The notes: generated by a model not told the origin, from the letters alone. A stretch of DNA of 64,000 bases from Roseovarius aestuarii (GCA_027214255.1 JAPWHL010000011.1:62001-126000); one strand, 5' to 3'; shown: positions 9,257 through 19,184, counted from the first letter of the stretch. Made by a program: numbers and translations.

Positions 9257-9262
9257 GCACCA

Positions 9263-10189
9263 ATGAGTGCAATGGGCGAGATGGGACAGTCCGGTTTGGG
9301 AAATGAACACAAGGAAACAGGCTCAGAGCCACCCGCCGGGACGGTGTCATTCACGACATACGATCGGCGCAGCCTGACCTATGCCAATTCCTTTGATGCA
9401 CCGCTGACCGCATTTATCATACGCGCTATTGAAATGTTCACCGGCAAGATCACGATCTTGCGGATGATCCGGGCCTTTGAAAAACGAGGCGCACCATCGG
9501 GGCAACCTTTCTGGCGCGCGGCGCTGGGAACGATGGGGATTGACCTTTTGACCCCGGACGCCGAGCTGGAGAATATTCCGCTAACGGGCCCGGTCGTGGC
9601 TGTGGCAAATCACCCGCACGGGTTGGTCGATGGCATGATTTTGGCCGACCTTATTGGCCGCCGCCGCACGGATTACAAAATTCTCACCCGTGCCCTTTTG
9701 ACCGGAATCGACGAGGTCGCGGCAAGCTACATGATCCCTGTGCCCTTTCCGCATGAACCGGATGCGCAACGTAAATCGGTGGAAATGCGGGCTAAATCTA
9801 TGGCTCACTTGAAAGAGGGCGGGTTGATCAGCGTCTTTCCCTCGGGTGTCGTGGCCAGTTCGGATACAATGATGGGCCCGGCGATTGAACGCGAATGGAA
9901 CGTGTTTACCGCCCAGATGATCCGGCGATCTGGTGCGACGGTGGTGCCGATCTTTTTCCCCGGCTCAAACAGCCGTTGGTATCAGATTGCGAACCGGCTG
10001 TCCTCCACCCTGCGTCAGGGATTGTTGCTGCATGAGGTGGTTCACGCCTGTAACCGTCCGCAAAAACCCGTTGTCGGCCGTCCAATCAGCGCCGAGCGGA
10101 TGAAGATGCTGGAAAGCGACCCACGAGGTTTTATGACGTGGCTGCGCGAGCATACATTGTCACTGGGCACTGACACGCCAACCACCTGA
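9263..10189 (+). CDS. Lysophospholipid acyltransferase family protein (PlsC-like)
   Basis: 308 residues. The acyltransferase motif I is VANHPHGLVDGMIL (NHP-x4-D in place of the more usual HxxxxD), with a glycerol-phosphate-binding-like block LISVFPSGVVASSD and later VVPIFFPG. It probably acylates a lysolipid at the inner membrane, but the exact substrate cannot be read from the sequence. It starts 6 bp after ptsH and so may be cotranscribed. A second ATG at 9281 is a possible start. Confidence 0.8.
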   Translation: MSAMGEMGQSGLGNEHKETGSEPPAGTVSFTTYDRRSLTYANSFDAPLTAFIIRAIEMFTGKITILRMIRAFEKRGAPSGQPFWRAALGTMGIDLLTPDAELENIPLTGPVVAVANHPHGLVDGMILADLIGRRRTDYKILTRALLTGIDEVAASYMIPVPFPHEPDAQRKSVEMRAKSMAHLKEGGLISVFPSGVVASSDTMMGPAIEREWNVFTAQMIRRSGATVVPIFFPGSNSRWYQIANRLSSTLRQGLLLHEVVHACNRPQKPVVGRPISAERMKMLESDPRGFMTWLREHTLSLGTDTPTT

Positions 10190-10221
10190 TACAACCCACT
10201 GTTTTATAGGAGCCTCTTAAA

Positions 10222-10572
10222 ATGAGCGATATCGTACGCCACCATACCAATCAACGGATGAGCCAGATTGTCGTCCATAACGACACCATCTATCTGGCCG
10301 GGCAGGTCGGCACAGGTGGCGATAGCGTGGCGGATCAAACGCGCAGCTGTCTGGAAAAAATCGATGCCCGTTTGGCCGAAGTCGGCGTGGACAAAACGCG
10401 CCTGTTGCAGGCAACAGTCTGGCTGGCCGATATGGCGGATTTTGCCGAGATGAACGCTGTGTGGGATGCGTGGGTGCCCGAAGGTCAGGCCCCAACCCGC
10501 GCCTGTGGCGAGGCCAAACTGGCCACGCCCGAGCTGACGGTAGAAATCATCGTCGTTGCTGCCGCCAAATAA
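10222..10572 (+). CDS. RidA family protein (YjgF/YER057c/UK114)
   Basis: 116 residues with the family features IYLAGQVG near residue 22 and PTRACGEAKLATPELTVEI near the C-terminus; the Arg in PTRAC is the conserved active-site arginine. RidA proteins hydrolyse reactive enamine or imine intermediates from PLP enzymes. A good ribosome site (AGGAG) precedes the ATG. A GC hairpin follows the stop. Confidence 0.88.
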   Translation: MSDIVRHHTNQRMSQIVVHNDTIYLAGQVGTGGDSVADQTRSCLEKIDARLAEVGVDKTRLLQATVWLADMADFAEMNAVWDAWVPEGQAPTRACGEAKLATPELTVEIIVVAAAK

Positions 10573-10592
10573 GCGGTGGCTTGTAGATACAT

Positions 10593-10627
10593 TGGCGCCC
10601 CAGCCTTCATTCGGGGTAGGGGCGCCA
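10593..10627. terminator. GC-rich hairpin downstream of the RidA gene
   Basis: Stem TGGCGCCCC (10593-10601) with GGGGCGCCA (10619-10627), 17-nt loop. There is no clear T run after it, so it may be a weak terminator or an mRNA 3'-end stabiliser. Confidence 0.5.
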
Positions 10628-10735
10628 TCCCTCCGATTGCTCGCATATCACAGGGCCTGATGGACCTTGACCATTGGCTGCGCTAACAAGTTGGCGCCAC
10701 ACTATCCTTAATTAACTCAACAAAGGTTTACACCG

Positions 10736-12085
10736 ATGTCTGGCCACGGCTCTCCCATCCCTATGCGCTCCCAGAAATGCGGCCCGTTAAGCGGTGTTGC
10801 CGAGGTGCCGGGTGACAAGTCCATTTCGCACCGGGCCTTGATCCTTGGCGCGATGGCAGTGGGTGAAACCCGCATCACTGGCTTGCTCGAAGGGCAGGAT
10901 GTGCTGGACACAGGCCGTGCCATGCGGGCCTTTGGGGCCGAAGTGACGGATTTGGGAGACGGGACTTGGACGGTGCATGGCGTCGGAGTTGGCGGATTTA
11001 CCGAACCCGACAACGTCATCGATTGCGGGAATTCGGGCACCGGAGTGCGCCTGTTGATGGGCGCTGTCGCCACAACGGATATGTGTGTGACATTTACTGG
11101 CGACGCGTCTTTGAATGGCCGCCCCATGGCTCGCGTGACTGACCCGCTGGCATTGTTTGGCACGCAGGCTGTTGGTCGGCGGGGTGGGTTGCTGCCGATG
11201 ACCATCGTTGGCGCAGCAGACCCCGTGCCGGTGCGATACACGGTCCCTATGCCATCGGCACAGGTGAAATCAGCGGTGCTTTTGGCCGGGCTCAATGCGC
11301 CGGGCCAGACACAAGTGATCGAACGCGAGGCAACCCGCGACCACACTGAACGCATGCTGGCGGGGTTCGGCGCTGAAATCACCACTCAAGACACGGACGA
11401 AGGCCGCGTTATCACGCTGACCGGTCAACCCGAATTGCGCCCCCAGACCATAGCCGTGCCACGCGACCCGTCCTCGGCGGCGTTTCCCGTCTGTGCTGCG
11501 CTGATAACACCCGGCTCGGACGTTTTGGTGCCGGGGATCGGGTTAAACCCCACGCGCGCGGGTCTCTTCACGGCGCTGCGTGAAATGGGGGCTGACCTGA
11601 CCTATGAAAACATGCGCGAAGAAGGCGGAGAGCCTGTGGCCGACCTGCGCGCCCGCTTTTCCGCTGACCTCAAAGGTATCGAGGTCGATCCTGCCCGCGC
11701 CGCCAGTATGATTGACGAATACCCGATCTTGTCCATCGTGGCTGCCTGCGCAACCGGGCAAACCGTGATGCGTGGCGTCAAGGAGCTGCGGGTCAAGGAA
11801 AGCGACCGTATCGCGGCCATGGCGACCGGTCTGCGCGCCTGCGGTGTCACGGTCGAGGACGGGGACGATTGGTGGATCGTACATGGTCTGGGCCATGGGG
11901 AAATCCCCGGTGGTGCCACGTGCGTCAGCCATCTGGACCACCGTATCGCCATGTCATTCTTGGTGCTCGGCATGGTTACGCACGCGCCCGTCGCGGTGGA
12001 TGACGGCGGCCCCATCGCCACGTCTTTCCCGGTTTTTGAATCGCTGATGGCAGGCTTGGGCGCAGATATCAGCCGGACTGCCTAA
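10736..12085 (+). CDS. aroA: 3-phosphoshikimate 1-carboxyvinyltransferase (EPSP synthase)
   Basis: 449 residues, full length. Visible motifs are [11 protein letters not shown] near the N-terminus, [24 protein letters not shown], the C-terminal [15 protein letters not shown], and [13 protein letters not shown]. It condenses phosphoenolpyruvate with shikimate-3-phosphate in the aromatic amino acid pathway. The glyphosate-relevant position in NSGTG keeps the usual Gly. It stands alone, preceded by a 160-bp gap and followed by a repeat and a terminator. Confidence 0.96.
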   Translation: MSGHGSPIPMRSQKCGPLSGVAEVPGDKSISHRALILGAMAVGETRITGLLEGQDVLDTGRAMRAFGAEVTDLGDGTWTVHGVGVGGFTEPDNVIDCGNSGTGVRLLMGAVATTDMCVTFTGDASLNGRPMARVTDPLALFGTQAVGRRGGLLPMTIVGAADPVPVRYTVPMPSAQVKSAVLLAGLNAPGQTQVIEREATRDHTERMLAGFGAEITTQDTDEGRVITLTGQPELRPQTIAVPRDPSSAAFPVCAALITPGSDVLVPGIGLNPTRAGLFTALREMGADLTYENMREEGGEPVADLRARFSADLKGIEVDPARAASMIDEYPILSIVAACATGQTVMRGVKELRVKESDRIAAMATGLRACGVTVEDGDDWWIVHGLGHGEIPGGATCVSHLDHRIAMSFLVLGMVTHAPVAVDDGGPIATSFPVFESLMAGLGADISRTA

Positions 12086-12138
12086 GTCCCGCTCTTTTAG
12101 TTTGGCCACACCTAAATGATGTTGGTACCGAACGCCCA

Positions 12139-12163
12139 ATTTTTTCTTGGTCCCAATACCCCC
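12139..12163. repeat. Short intergenic repeat, family C, copy 1
   Basis: An AT-rich element with the pattern TTTTTTCTTGG-N4-AATACCC lies in the aroA / ABC-transporter intergenic region. Related copies sit at 52369-52393 and 62243-62267, also outside genes. Confidence 0.55.
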
Positions 12164-12207
12164 GCCGGAGGCGTCCGCCGGTGCGGCAGGTGCCAAGCAT
12201 AAAAAGA

Positions 12208-12233
12208 GGGCGCGCAAGTTTCCCCGCGCGCCC
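12208..12233 (-). terminator. Intrinsic terminator of the pyrimidine ABC-transporter operon
   Basis: Stem GGGCGCGC (12208-12215) with GCGCGCCC (12226-12233), 10-nt loop. On the minus strand the stem is followed by TCTTTTTAT, a good U tract. It lies 22 bp past the stop of the substrate-binding protein gene. Confidence 0.85.
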
Positions 12234-12255
12234 CAGAAAACAGATATGTTTTGGC

Positions 12256-13251
12256 TCAGTTCAGTGCTTTGTCAGATACGGCATGCGTCCAGGCCGCATC
12301 GCCGGGATGCGCTGTGATCACCGGATCTGATCCACCAGAAAGCAGCGACTGGATCGTGCGTTCATAATCTGCAGGGTCCAGCGCGCCGTTGCTGCCAGCG
12401 GTCAGCTTGGCGATTTCGCGCATCATGCGGGTCTGGTGCTCTTCTGTTTGCGCACCGGTCGCGTCATTGTCTAGAACGATCAGCGCGGCTTCTTCTGGGT
12501 TTTCCTCGGCCCATTTCCAACCTTTCATCGACGCCCGAACAAAGCGCGCCATCCGGTCGACAAACGCGGGGTCTTCCAAGTTTTCCTGCAAGACATACAT
12601 GCCGTCTTCTAATGTGGCGACGCCCTGATCTTCATACTTGAATACGACCAATTCGTCTGGGGTCAGGCCCGCGTCGATGATTTGCCAGTACTCGTTATAG
12701 GTCATGGTCGATACGCAGGCGGCCTGACCTTGTAGGATCGGATCCACGTTGAAGCCTTGCTTTAACACCGTTACCCCACCGTCCGAGCCATCAGTGGCCA
12801 GGCCCAGTTTGCTCATCCAGCTCAGGAACGGATACTCATTGCCGCCAAACCAGACGCCCAATGTCTTGCCAGCAAAGTCATCGGGGGCTTCCACGCCCGC
12901 ATCCTTGCGACAGGTCAACATCATGCCCGACGATTTGAACGGTTGTGCGATATTCACCAGATTCAAGCCCTTTTCGCGGCTTGCCATGGCAGAGGGCATC
13001 CAGTCCAGAACGACATCCGCGCCACCGCCCGCGATGACCTGCGCTGGTGCTATGTCGGGCCCGCCCGGCTTGATCGTGACGTTCAGGTCTTCCTCGTCAT
13101 AGAACCCTTGATCCTGTGCCACGTAATATCCGGCAAACTGGGCTTGCGTGACCCATTTCAACTGAAGTGTGACATCATCCGCAGCCATAGCGGCGCTGGC
13201 CCCCCAGGCGCTTAACGCAGCAAGTCCGAACGATTTGGTGAATGTGTTCAT
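12256..13251 (-). CDS. ABC transporter substrate-binding protein, NMT1/THI5-like
   Basis: 331 residues with a signal peptide of about 23 residues (cleavage after AMA). The mature protein begins ADDVTLQLKWVTQAQFAGYYVA, the NMT1/THI5 fold signature, followed by DVVLDWMPSA and GVWFGGNEYPF. Such proteins bind pyrimidine-type or related heterocyclic ligands in the periplasm. It is the last gene of a run of six minus-strand genes starting with the amidohydrolases, so the ligand is probably a pyrimidine, a dihydropyrimidine or a hydantoin. GGGAG precedes the ATG. The exact ligand is inference. Confidence 0.85.
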   Translation of the reverse strand: MNTFTKSFGLAALSAWGASAAMAADDVTLQLKWVTQAQFAGYYVAQDQGFYDEEDLNVTIKPGGPDIAPAQVIAGGGADVVLDWMPSAMASREKGLNLVNIAQPFKSSGMMLTCRKDAGVEAPDDFAGKTLGVWFGGNEYPFLSWMSKLGLATDGSDGGVTVLKQGFNVDPILQGQAACVSTMTYNEYWQIIDAGLTPDELVVFKYEDQGVATLEDGMYVLQENLEDPAFVDRMARFVRASMKGWKWAEENPEEAALIVLDNDATGAQTEEHQTRMMREIAKLTAGSNGALDPADYERTIQSLLSGGSDPVITAHPGDAAWTHAVSDKALN

Positions 13252-13288
13252 GGATAGTCTCCCTGTTGTTATGATTATAAACGGATTG

Positions 13289-14131
13289 TTATCGGCCCCG
13301 TTGTGATGGGTGCCAGAATGTCACTGCTTTCTCCAGCAAGGCAACCCCGCCGTAAAACGCGCTGCCAACCAATGCAGCCACGATGATCTCGGACCATACC
13401 AAGTCCATTGCCAACTGCCCGACAGAGATCGAAATGCGAAACCCCATGCCCAGGGTGGGTGAGCCGAAAAACTCGGCAATAATCGCCCCGATCAAAGCCA
13501 GAGTCGTGCCAATTTTTAGACCGTTAAAGATAAACGGCATGGCGGCGGGTAGGCGCAGCTTTAACAGTGTTTTCCAATATCCCGCTGCATAGGTGCGCAT
13601 CAGATCACGTTGCATGACGTCCGTCGCCTCAAGCCCTTGGACCGTGTTAACCAGCATCGGAAAAAACACCATGACCACCACAACGGCCGCTTTGGATTCC
13701 CAGCCAAATCCGAACCACATGACCATGATCGGTGCCATGCCGATGATCGGCAGGGCGGCTGCAAAACTGCCGACGGGAAGTAAGCCGCGTTTGAGAAATG
13801 GAAAACGATCTACCGCAATTGCCATCATGAACGCGGCACCGCATCCCAGAAGATAGCCCGATAGGGCCCCTTTGACGACCGTTTGCACAAAGTCGCGCCA
13901 CAACAGTGTGGTCGAGCCCGCAAAGGTCTGTGCGATCAAACTCGGCGCAGGTAGCAGTACCTTTGATATATCCAGACCACGTACCACACATTCCCAGATC
14001 ACAATCAACGTCAGGCCAAAAATTACCGGCACCAGCAAACGGGTTGTGCGCGTGGCCGGGCGGCGCGACAGCCATATGTTCGCGCCCCAGCCAAGGATCC
14101 ATGCGACCAATGCAGCCATCAACCAGATCAT
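13289..14131 (-). CDS. ABC transporter permease (pyrimidine-associated), first
   Basis: 280 residues from MIWLMAALVAWILG, with about six membrane spans. The binding-protein-dependent permease EAA loop is around AAGYWKTLLKLRLPAAMPFIFNG. The ATG at 14131 overlaps the stop of the upstream permease as ATGA and was chosen over a longer frame to 14230. Together with the next permease and the ATPase it forms an importer of the SsuC/ThiX class. Its place in the pyrimidine operon points to a nucleobase-type substrate. Confidence 0.87.
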   Translation of the reverse strand: MIWLMAALVAWILGWGANIWLSRRPATRTTRLLVPVIFGLTLIVIWECVVRGLDISKVLLPAPSLIAQTFAGSTTLLWRDFVQTVVKGALSGYLLGCGAAFMMAIAVDRFPFLKRGLLPVGSFAAALPIIGMAPIMVMWFGFGWESKAAVVVVMVFFPMLVNTVQGLEATDVMQRDLMRTYAAGYWKTLLKLRLPAAMPFIFNGLKIGTTLALIGAIIAEFFGSPTLGMGFRISISVGQLAMDLVWSEIIVAALVGSAFYGGVALLEKAVTFWHPSQRGR

Positions 14132-15006
14132 CGCACCATTCCCATCCGGCGTAGGGTATATCTCTGAACGATACCAATCAGTCCAACCAACAATGCAGCC
14201 AAGGCAGCAGCGGTCAACAACGCGCTCCATATCTGGATCGTTTGGCCATAATAACTGCCAGCCAACAGGCGCGCACCAAGCCCGGCCACGGCACCTGTGG
14301 GTAATTCCCCCACGATTGCCCCGACAAGGCTGGCCGCCATGCCGATTTTAAGCGATGTGAACAGGTAAGGCATCGACGATGGCAGGCGCAGCCGCCAAAA
14401 GCTTTGCGTGCCGCTGGCGTTCCACGTGCGCATCTGGTCCAGCTCCATCGCGCCGGGGCTACGCAGCCCCTTGACCATGCCGACAACCACCGGAAAGAAT
14501 GACAGGTACATCGAAATGATCGCCTTGGGTAGCAAACCGGAAATGCCGATTGCGTTCAAAACAACGATAATCATCGGCGCGATGGCCAGAATGGGTATGG
14601 TCTGGCTGGCGATGACCCAAGGCATCACGCTCATGTCCATGGTGCGATTGTACACAATCCCAATAGCAAGCGCGATTCCCAGCCCGGTCCCCAGAATGAA
14701 CCCCAGCATCGTCGCACTGAAAGTAATCCAGCTGTGATAGATCAACGAGCGTTTGGAAAAAGCGCGCCCCTTCAGGGCCATATCACCAGTTGTTTTCCAT
14801 ATCTCTGCGGCCACCTGATGGGGCGCGGGAAGCTTGGGTTTCTTCTGGCTCCAAGTGTCGGCGATCAATTGCGATGTGGTCAACGTCACGCCCGCGCGCT
14901 TGGCTTTGTCTTCTGCCCAAGGTGCATTCAGTGCGATAGCGGCCACATACCACAGCGCAAAAATCGCAACCACGACAGTCAAAACAGGCACAACATTACG
15001 CATCAT
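14128..15006 (-). CDS. ABC transporter permease (pyrimidine-associated), second
   Basis: 292 residues, with an N-terminal membrane anchor, a roughly 70-residue soluble linker, then the five-helix permease core and the EAA loop (SGTQSFWRLRLPSSMPYLFTSLK). The soluble insert after the first helix is absent from the other permease. It overlaps the next permease gene by 4 bases. A 198-bp gap with an inverted repeat separates it from the ATPase gene. Confidence 0.87.
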   Translation of the reverse strand: MMRNVVPVLTVVVAIFALWYVAAIALNAPWAEDKAKRAGVTLTTSQLIADTWSQKKPKLPAPHQVAAEIWKTTGDMALKGRAFSKRSLIYHSWITFSATMLGFILGTGLGIALAIGIVYNRTMDMSVMPWVIASQTIPILAIAPMIIVVLNAIGISGLLPKAIISMYLSFFPVVVGMVKGLRSPGAMELDQMRTWNASGTQSFWRLRLPSSMPYLFTSLKIGMAASLVGAIVGELPTGAVAGLGARLLAGSYYGQTIQIWSALLTAAALAALLVGLIGIVQRYTLRRMGMVR

Positions 15007-15016
15007 GCCACTCCTG

Positions 15017-15094
15017 CTTTCATCTTTCCAAAAATACCTAAACAGCTTCGTCTGATGCGAGCGTTGCTGTCAGGTATTTTAAGAAAGATGAAAG
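15017..15094. repeat. Inverted repeat element, family B, copy 1
   Basis: The left arm 15017-15039 (CTTTCATCTTTC...AATACCT) and right arm 15072-15094 (AGGTATTTT...GATGAAAG) pair at 21 of 23 positions around a 32-nt loop. The same arms occur at 36341-36396 with a shorter loop. It lies between the ATPase and permease genes inside an operon, where the hairpin could affect mRNA processing or reduce downstream expression. Confidence 0.75.
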
Positions 15095-15204
15095 GATTTT
15101 GGTGTTTTGTCGTCGCACGGTACAGGCTGAGGAGCCGATGACCGTGAAAGGTGAAAGACCCCAGCCTGATTGAAAGGGCAGGGGCAGGCGGGGGGCAGCG
15201 GAGA

Positions 15205-15984
15205 TCAATCATCGCTGTGCCCCGCACGTAAACCATCGCGGACACGATGCGCGATTTCGATGAATTCGGGGGTGTCGCGGATCTCCAATGGGCGTTCGCG
15301 AGGTAACGTGCTGTCGATCACGTCGGTGATACGGCCCGGGCGCGGGGACATGACGACAATCTTGGTGGAAAGATACACGGCCTCGGGAATTGAGTGGGTG
15401 ACGAAACAGATGGTCTTGTTGGTACTGCCCCAGAGATGGAGCAGTTGCTCGTTCAGATGATCGCGTACGATTTCGTCCAGCGCGCCGAACGGTTCGTCCA
15501 TCAGGAGGATGTCGGCGTCAAAAGCCAAAGCGCGCGCGATGGAGGCACGTTGCTGCATGCCGCCGGACAATTGCCACGGGAATTTTTTTTCAAACCCGCC
15601 CAATTCGACAAGTTCCAAGACCCGCTTGACCCGCGCGTCCTGATCGGCGCGGTCATACCCCATGATTTCCAGAGGCAAACGGATGTTGCCACCGATGGTG
15701 CGCCACGGATAAAGGCCTGCCGCTTGAAACACATAGCCATAGGCGCGCTTGGCGCGCGCCTCGGCAGGGCTGACGCCATTGACGGTGATCGTGCCAGCGG
15801 TCTGCTGCTCCAGATCGGCCATGACGCGCAGGAACGTGGTTTTGCCGCAGCCGGAGGGGCCGATGAAACTGACGAAATCGCCCTTTTGCACATCGAGGTT
15901 CACGTCCTTGAGGGCGTGGACCGGGCCATCATTGGTCTGGAACGTTAGGGAAAGATCCATGGCGGAGATAACAGTTTCAGGCAT
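15205..15984 (-). CDS. ABC transporter ATP-binding protein (pyrimidine-associated)
   Basis: 259 residues from MPETVISAMDL. Walker A GPSGCGKTT, Q-loop VFQAAGLYPW, signature LSGGMQQR, Walker B ILLMDEPFGALDE, and switch His in FVTHSIPEA. This is the SsuB/TauB/ThiZ class that energises NMT1-type importers. The ATG at 15984 is preferred over a TTG at 16011, which would add an atypical N-terminus. It follows the dihydropyrimidinase gene in the same operon. Confidence 0.92.
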   Translation of the reverse strand: MPETVISAMDLSLTFQTNDGPVHALKDVNLDVQKGDFVSFIGPSGCGKTTFLRVMADLEQQTAGTITVNGVSPAEARAKRAYGYVFQAAGLYPWRTIGGNIRLPLEIMGYDRADQDARVKRVLELVELGGFEKKFPWQLSGGMQQRASIARALAFDADILLMDEPFGALDEIVRDHLNEQLLHLWGSTNKTICFVTHSIPEAVYLSTKIVVMSPRPGRITDVIDSTLPRERPLEIRDTPEFIEIAHRVRDGLRAGHSDD

Positions 15985-16121
15985 ATGTGTACTTTCGGGC
16001 GCGAACGCCAAAGAAGAGGAAGCCGCCTAGCGCATAAGTCATTGTAGATACCCATCGCGGTTCCAGTTGCTGGTGCCCCAGCAGGACGCGTATAAAGTGG
16101 CCCAATAGGTTCGATTTCCCA

Positions 16122-17582
16122 TCAAATTCCCGCCGGAATGTTCAGGGGATCGCGCTGGATCATTTTCGGCGCGGTCAATGCCTTCCATTTGCTCAGCGCT
16201 TTGTGTGCGGATGGGAACGCTGGGCGCGGAACGAAGCGGCCTCGACCCGGTTGGGGTTGGGAGTTTTGGCCCCAGGCCCAGATGACCTCGCCGCGAGACA
16301 GGGTAAAGCGGCTGTTGGCGGTCACCTCGAAGCCTTCGAACACGTTATAGTCCAGGATTGAGTGGTGGTTGGCAGGGCTGATGGTTTTGGTGATTTTTGG
16401 ATCCCAAACGACGATATCGGCATCTGCACCTTCAACGATCGCACCCTTTTTGGGGTAGATGTTCAGGATCTTCGCCACGTTGGTAGAGGTCGCGGCGACG
16501 AATTCATTTGGCGTCAGGCGGCCGGTTTCAACGCCCGTGGTCCACAGCACCGGCAGGCGCTCTTCCAACCCGTTGGACCCGTTGGGGATGATGCGGAAAT
16601 CATCGCGACCTGCACGTTTTTGTTCGGTGGAAAATGCTGCATGGTCGGTTGCGACAACCTGCAATGATCCCGATTGCAGCCCAGCCCAGAGCGAATCTTG
16701 GTGGGATTTATTCCGGAAAGGCGGTGACATGACGCGACGCGCGGCATGGTCCCAATCGGTGTTGAAATATTCGGATTCGTCCAGTGTCAGGAATTGCACC
16801 AATGGTTCACCATAGACGCGCATACCCTTTTGGCGCGCGCGGCGAATGGCTTCGTGGGCTTGTTCACAGCTGACATGCACGATGTATAAAGGCACGCCCG
16901 CCGCGTCAGCGATACAGATCGCGCGGTTGGCCGCTTCGCCCTCGAATTCGGGAGGGCGGGAATAGGCGTGGCCTTCGGGACCGGTGATCCCTTGATCAAA
17001 GTATTTTTGCTGCATTTCTGCAACGAGATCGCCGTTTTCGGCATGCACCATCGGCAACGCGCCCAGTTCAGCACAGCGTTTGAACGAGGCGAACATCTCG
17101 TCATCTTCGATCATCAGTGCGCCCTTGTAGGCCATGAAATGCTTGAAGGAATTGACGCCCATGTCGACGGCGTCTTTCATTTCTTCAAAGACGTTTTCAT
17201 TCCAGCCGGTGATTGCCATGTGATAGCCGATGTCACTGCAAATCTGCGGGGCGGACTTGCGGTGCCATTCGTTGATCGCGTTCTTGATCGATCCGTCCGC
17301 GCCGGGCAGGCAGAAATCCACCAGCATCGTGGTGCCGCCGCAGGCCGCGGCCCATGTGCCGGTTTCAAATGTTTCTGCCGCCGTGGTGCCCATAAAGGGC
17401 ATTTCCAGATGGGTGTGCGGATCAATCCCGCCGGGGATGACATAGGCGCCTTCGGCGTCGATGTATTCGTCGCCCGACAGGTTCTCACCGATCTGTTTGA
17501 TCGTCTCACCCTCGATCAGGACGTCGGCCTTCCATGTGCGGTCTGCGGTGCAAACGGTGCCGTTCTTGATGACTTTGGTCAT
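16122..17582 (-). CDS. hydA: Dihydropyrimidinase / hydantoinase
   Basis: 486 residues of the cyclic amidohydrolase superfamily. Metal ligands are His57 and His59 in DPHTHLE, the carboxylated lysine is expected in FMAYKG (Lys153), and later ligands lie in MVHAEN and IVHVSCEQ. It opens 5,6-dihydrouracil or dihydrothymine to the N-carbamoyl-beta-amino acid, the second step of reductive pyrimidine breakdown. GGAGG precedes the ATG. Its neighbours supply the first and third steps and a transporter, which favours dihydropyrimidinase over a specific hydantoinase. Confidence 0.93.
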   Translation of the reverse strand: MTKVIKNGTVCTADRTWKADVLIEGETIKQIGENLSGDEYIDAEGAYVIPGGIDPHTHLEMPFMGTTAAETFETGTWAAACGGTTMLVDFCLPGADGSIKNAINEWHRKSAPQICSDIGYHMAITGWNENVFEEMKDAVDMGVNSFKHFMAYKGALMIEDDEMFASFKRCAELGALPMVHAENGDLVAEMQQKYFDQGITGPEGHAYSRPPEFEGEAANRAICIADAAGVPLYIVHVSCEQAHEAIRRARQKGMRVYGEPLVQFLTLDESEYFNTDWDHAARRVMSPPFRNKSHQDSLWAGLQSGSLQVVATDHAAFSTEQKRAGRDDFRIIPNGSNGLEERLPVLWTTGVETGRLTPNEFVAATSTNVAKILNIYPKKGAIVEGADADIVVWDPKITKTISPANHHSILDYNVFEGFEVTANSRFTLSRGEVIWAWGQNSQPQPGRGRFVPRPAFPSAHKALSKWKALTAPKMIQRDPLNIPAGI

Positions 17583-17687
17583 TGGTTTCCTCCTGTCGTC
17601 TCGTGTCCCCGGTTTACTGCCGGGCGTCCGCGTCTATGTCTTGAGAAGTCCCAGAGCAGGTCCGGAACACGTCGCATCGGGAAAGCT

Positions 17688-18938
17688 TCACCCCTCAACC
17701 CCTGCCGTTTCGACAACGGCGTGCAGCAGCACGTTGGTGCCTGCTGTGGCCCATTCCTTGGAAATTTCTTCGGCCTCGTTATGGGACAACCCGTCAACGC
17801 AGGGGCACATGACCATGGCTGTTGGTGCCACACGGTTGATCCAGCAGGCATCATGACCCGCGCCAGAAATTAGGTTGCGGTGGGAATATCCCAGACGCTC
17901 GGCGGCGTTGCGCACGGCGTTGACGCAACCCTCATCAAACGTGACAGGATCAAACCCGCCAACCTGTTCAAATTCCACGTCCAGCCCCATGTCATTACAA
18001 ATCGTATTTGCAGCGGCCTTGAGCCGGGTCACCATGTCCGCGATGACGTCGATATTGGGCGAGCGGAAATCGACGGTGAATACAGCCTTGCCGGGGATCA
18101 CGTTGCGCGAGTTCGGGAAAATGTCGATATGGCCCGCCGCGCCCACCGCGTCGGGGGCGTGGCTGAGGGCGATTTCTTCGACCTTTTCCAGCACGCGCGC
18201 CATGGCCAACCCGGCATTCTTGCGCAGAGGCATCGGGGTAGAACCTGTATGTGCATCCTTGCCCGTGATGGTTATTTGCGTCCAGCTCAGACCTTGGCCG
18301 TGTGTGACAACGCCAATGTCCTTGCCTTCGGCCTCCAGAATTGGCCCTTGTTCGATGTGCAACTCGAAGAACGCATGCATTTTCCGCGCGCCCACGGGTT
18401 CATCACCTTTCCAGCCGATGCGTTTCAGTTCGTCACCAAAGGTCTTGCCTTCAGCGTCGACCCGATCATACGCCCACTGTTCGTCGTGCAGGCCCGCAAA
18501 CACCCCCGAGGAGAGCATGGCAGGAGCAAACCGTGTGCCTTCCTCATTCGTCCAGTTGGTTACAACGATCGGGTGCTTCGTTTTGATGTCCAGATCATTC
18601 AGTGTGCGGATCAGTTCCAGCCCGGCCAGTACGCCCAGAACCCCGTCATATTTGCCGCCTGTTGGCTGTGTATCCAGATGCGATCCGACATAGACGGGCA
18701 GGGCGTCAGGGTCGGTGCCCTCGCGGCGCGCAAACATGTTGCCCATCGTATCAAGGCCCATCGTCATGCCCGCGCTTTCGCACCAGCGTTGAAACAGGGA
18801 GCGCCCTTCGCTGTCTTCATCGGTCAGGGTTTGGCGATTGTTGCCACCTGCGATGCCGGGGCCGATCTGAGCCATCTCCATCAGGCTGTCCCACAGCCGA
18901 TCCCCATTGACCTTTAGATTTTGACCCGGTGTGGACAT
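17688..18938 (-). CDS. Zn-dependent N-carbamoyl amidohydrolase (beta-ureidopropionase type)
   Basis: 416 residues of the M20-related HyuC/AmaB/PydC family. The di-metal site is visible in VGSHLDTQPTGGKYDG and TNEEGTRF, with FELHIEQGP, the dimerisation-domain segment TGKDAHTGSTPMPLR and the late histidine in SGAGHDACW. It should hydrolyse N-carbamoyl-beta-alanine to beta-alanine, CO2 and ammonia, the third step of the pathway. Allantoate amidohydrolase is a close relative, so the call rests on the pyrimidine neighbours. It is the first gene of the transporter operon, with an operator-like palindrome 24 bp before the ATG. Confidence 0.9.
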   Translation of the reverse strand: MSTPGQNLKVNGDRLWDSLMEMAQIGPGIAGGNNRQTLTDEDSEGRSLFQRWCESAGMTMGLDTMGNMFARREGTDPDALPVYVGSHLDTQPTGGKYDGVLGVLAGLELIRTLNDLDIKTKHPIVVTNWTNEEGTRFAPAMLSSGVFAGLHDEQWAYDRVDAEGKTFGDELKRIGWKGDEPVGARKMHAFFELHIEQGPILEAEGKDIGVVTHGQGLSWTQITITGKDAHTGSTPMPLRKNAGLAMARVLEKVEEIALSHAPDAVGAAGHIDIFPNSRNVIPGKAVFTVDFRSPNIDVIADMVTRLKAAANTICNDMGLDVEFEQVGGFDPVTFDEGCVNAVRNAAERLGYSHRNLISGAGHDACWINRVAPTAMVMCPCVDGLSHNEAEEISKEWATAGTNVLLHAVVETAGVEG

Positions 18939-18961
18939 GTGCCCTCTCCCTTGCTGGTTTT

Positions 18962-18977
18962 TTTACCGCTTGGTAAA
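18962..18977. promoter_or_regulatory. Putative RutR-type operator upstream of the amidase-transporter operon
   Basis: Inverted repeat TTTACC-N4-GGTAAA, exact in both 6-bp arms. It lies 24 bp before the amidohydrolase start and in the divergent region with the RutR-like gene. A matching TTTATC-N4-GGTAAA lies upstream of preT (23427-23442). E. coli RutR binds TTGACC-N4-GGTCAA, so the geometry agrees. The regulator assignment is inference from shared sites and gene context. Confidence 0.72.
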
Positions 18978-19184
18978 TTTAGACTTGCGGAGCAGTGTGC
19001 GCCTGTCAAGGCATCTCATGGGTTTTGCCACAGTAACATGGCATTGACTGGAGGGCCCGACGCTAAAAGGAGCAGCTGCACGTAAATCAGTGATTCAGAT
19101 TCGTAAGAAAACGTTTTACATGGATGGGCGCAATCCCCGTTTCGGCCTGCGCGGCAGGATCAGTTAGAAAAGATCGCAGATTAC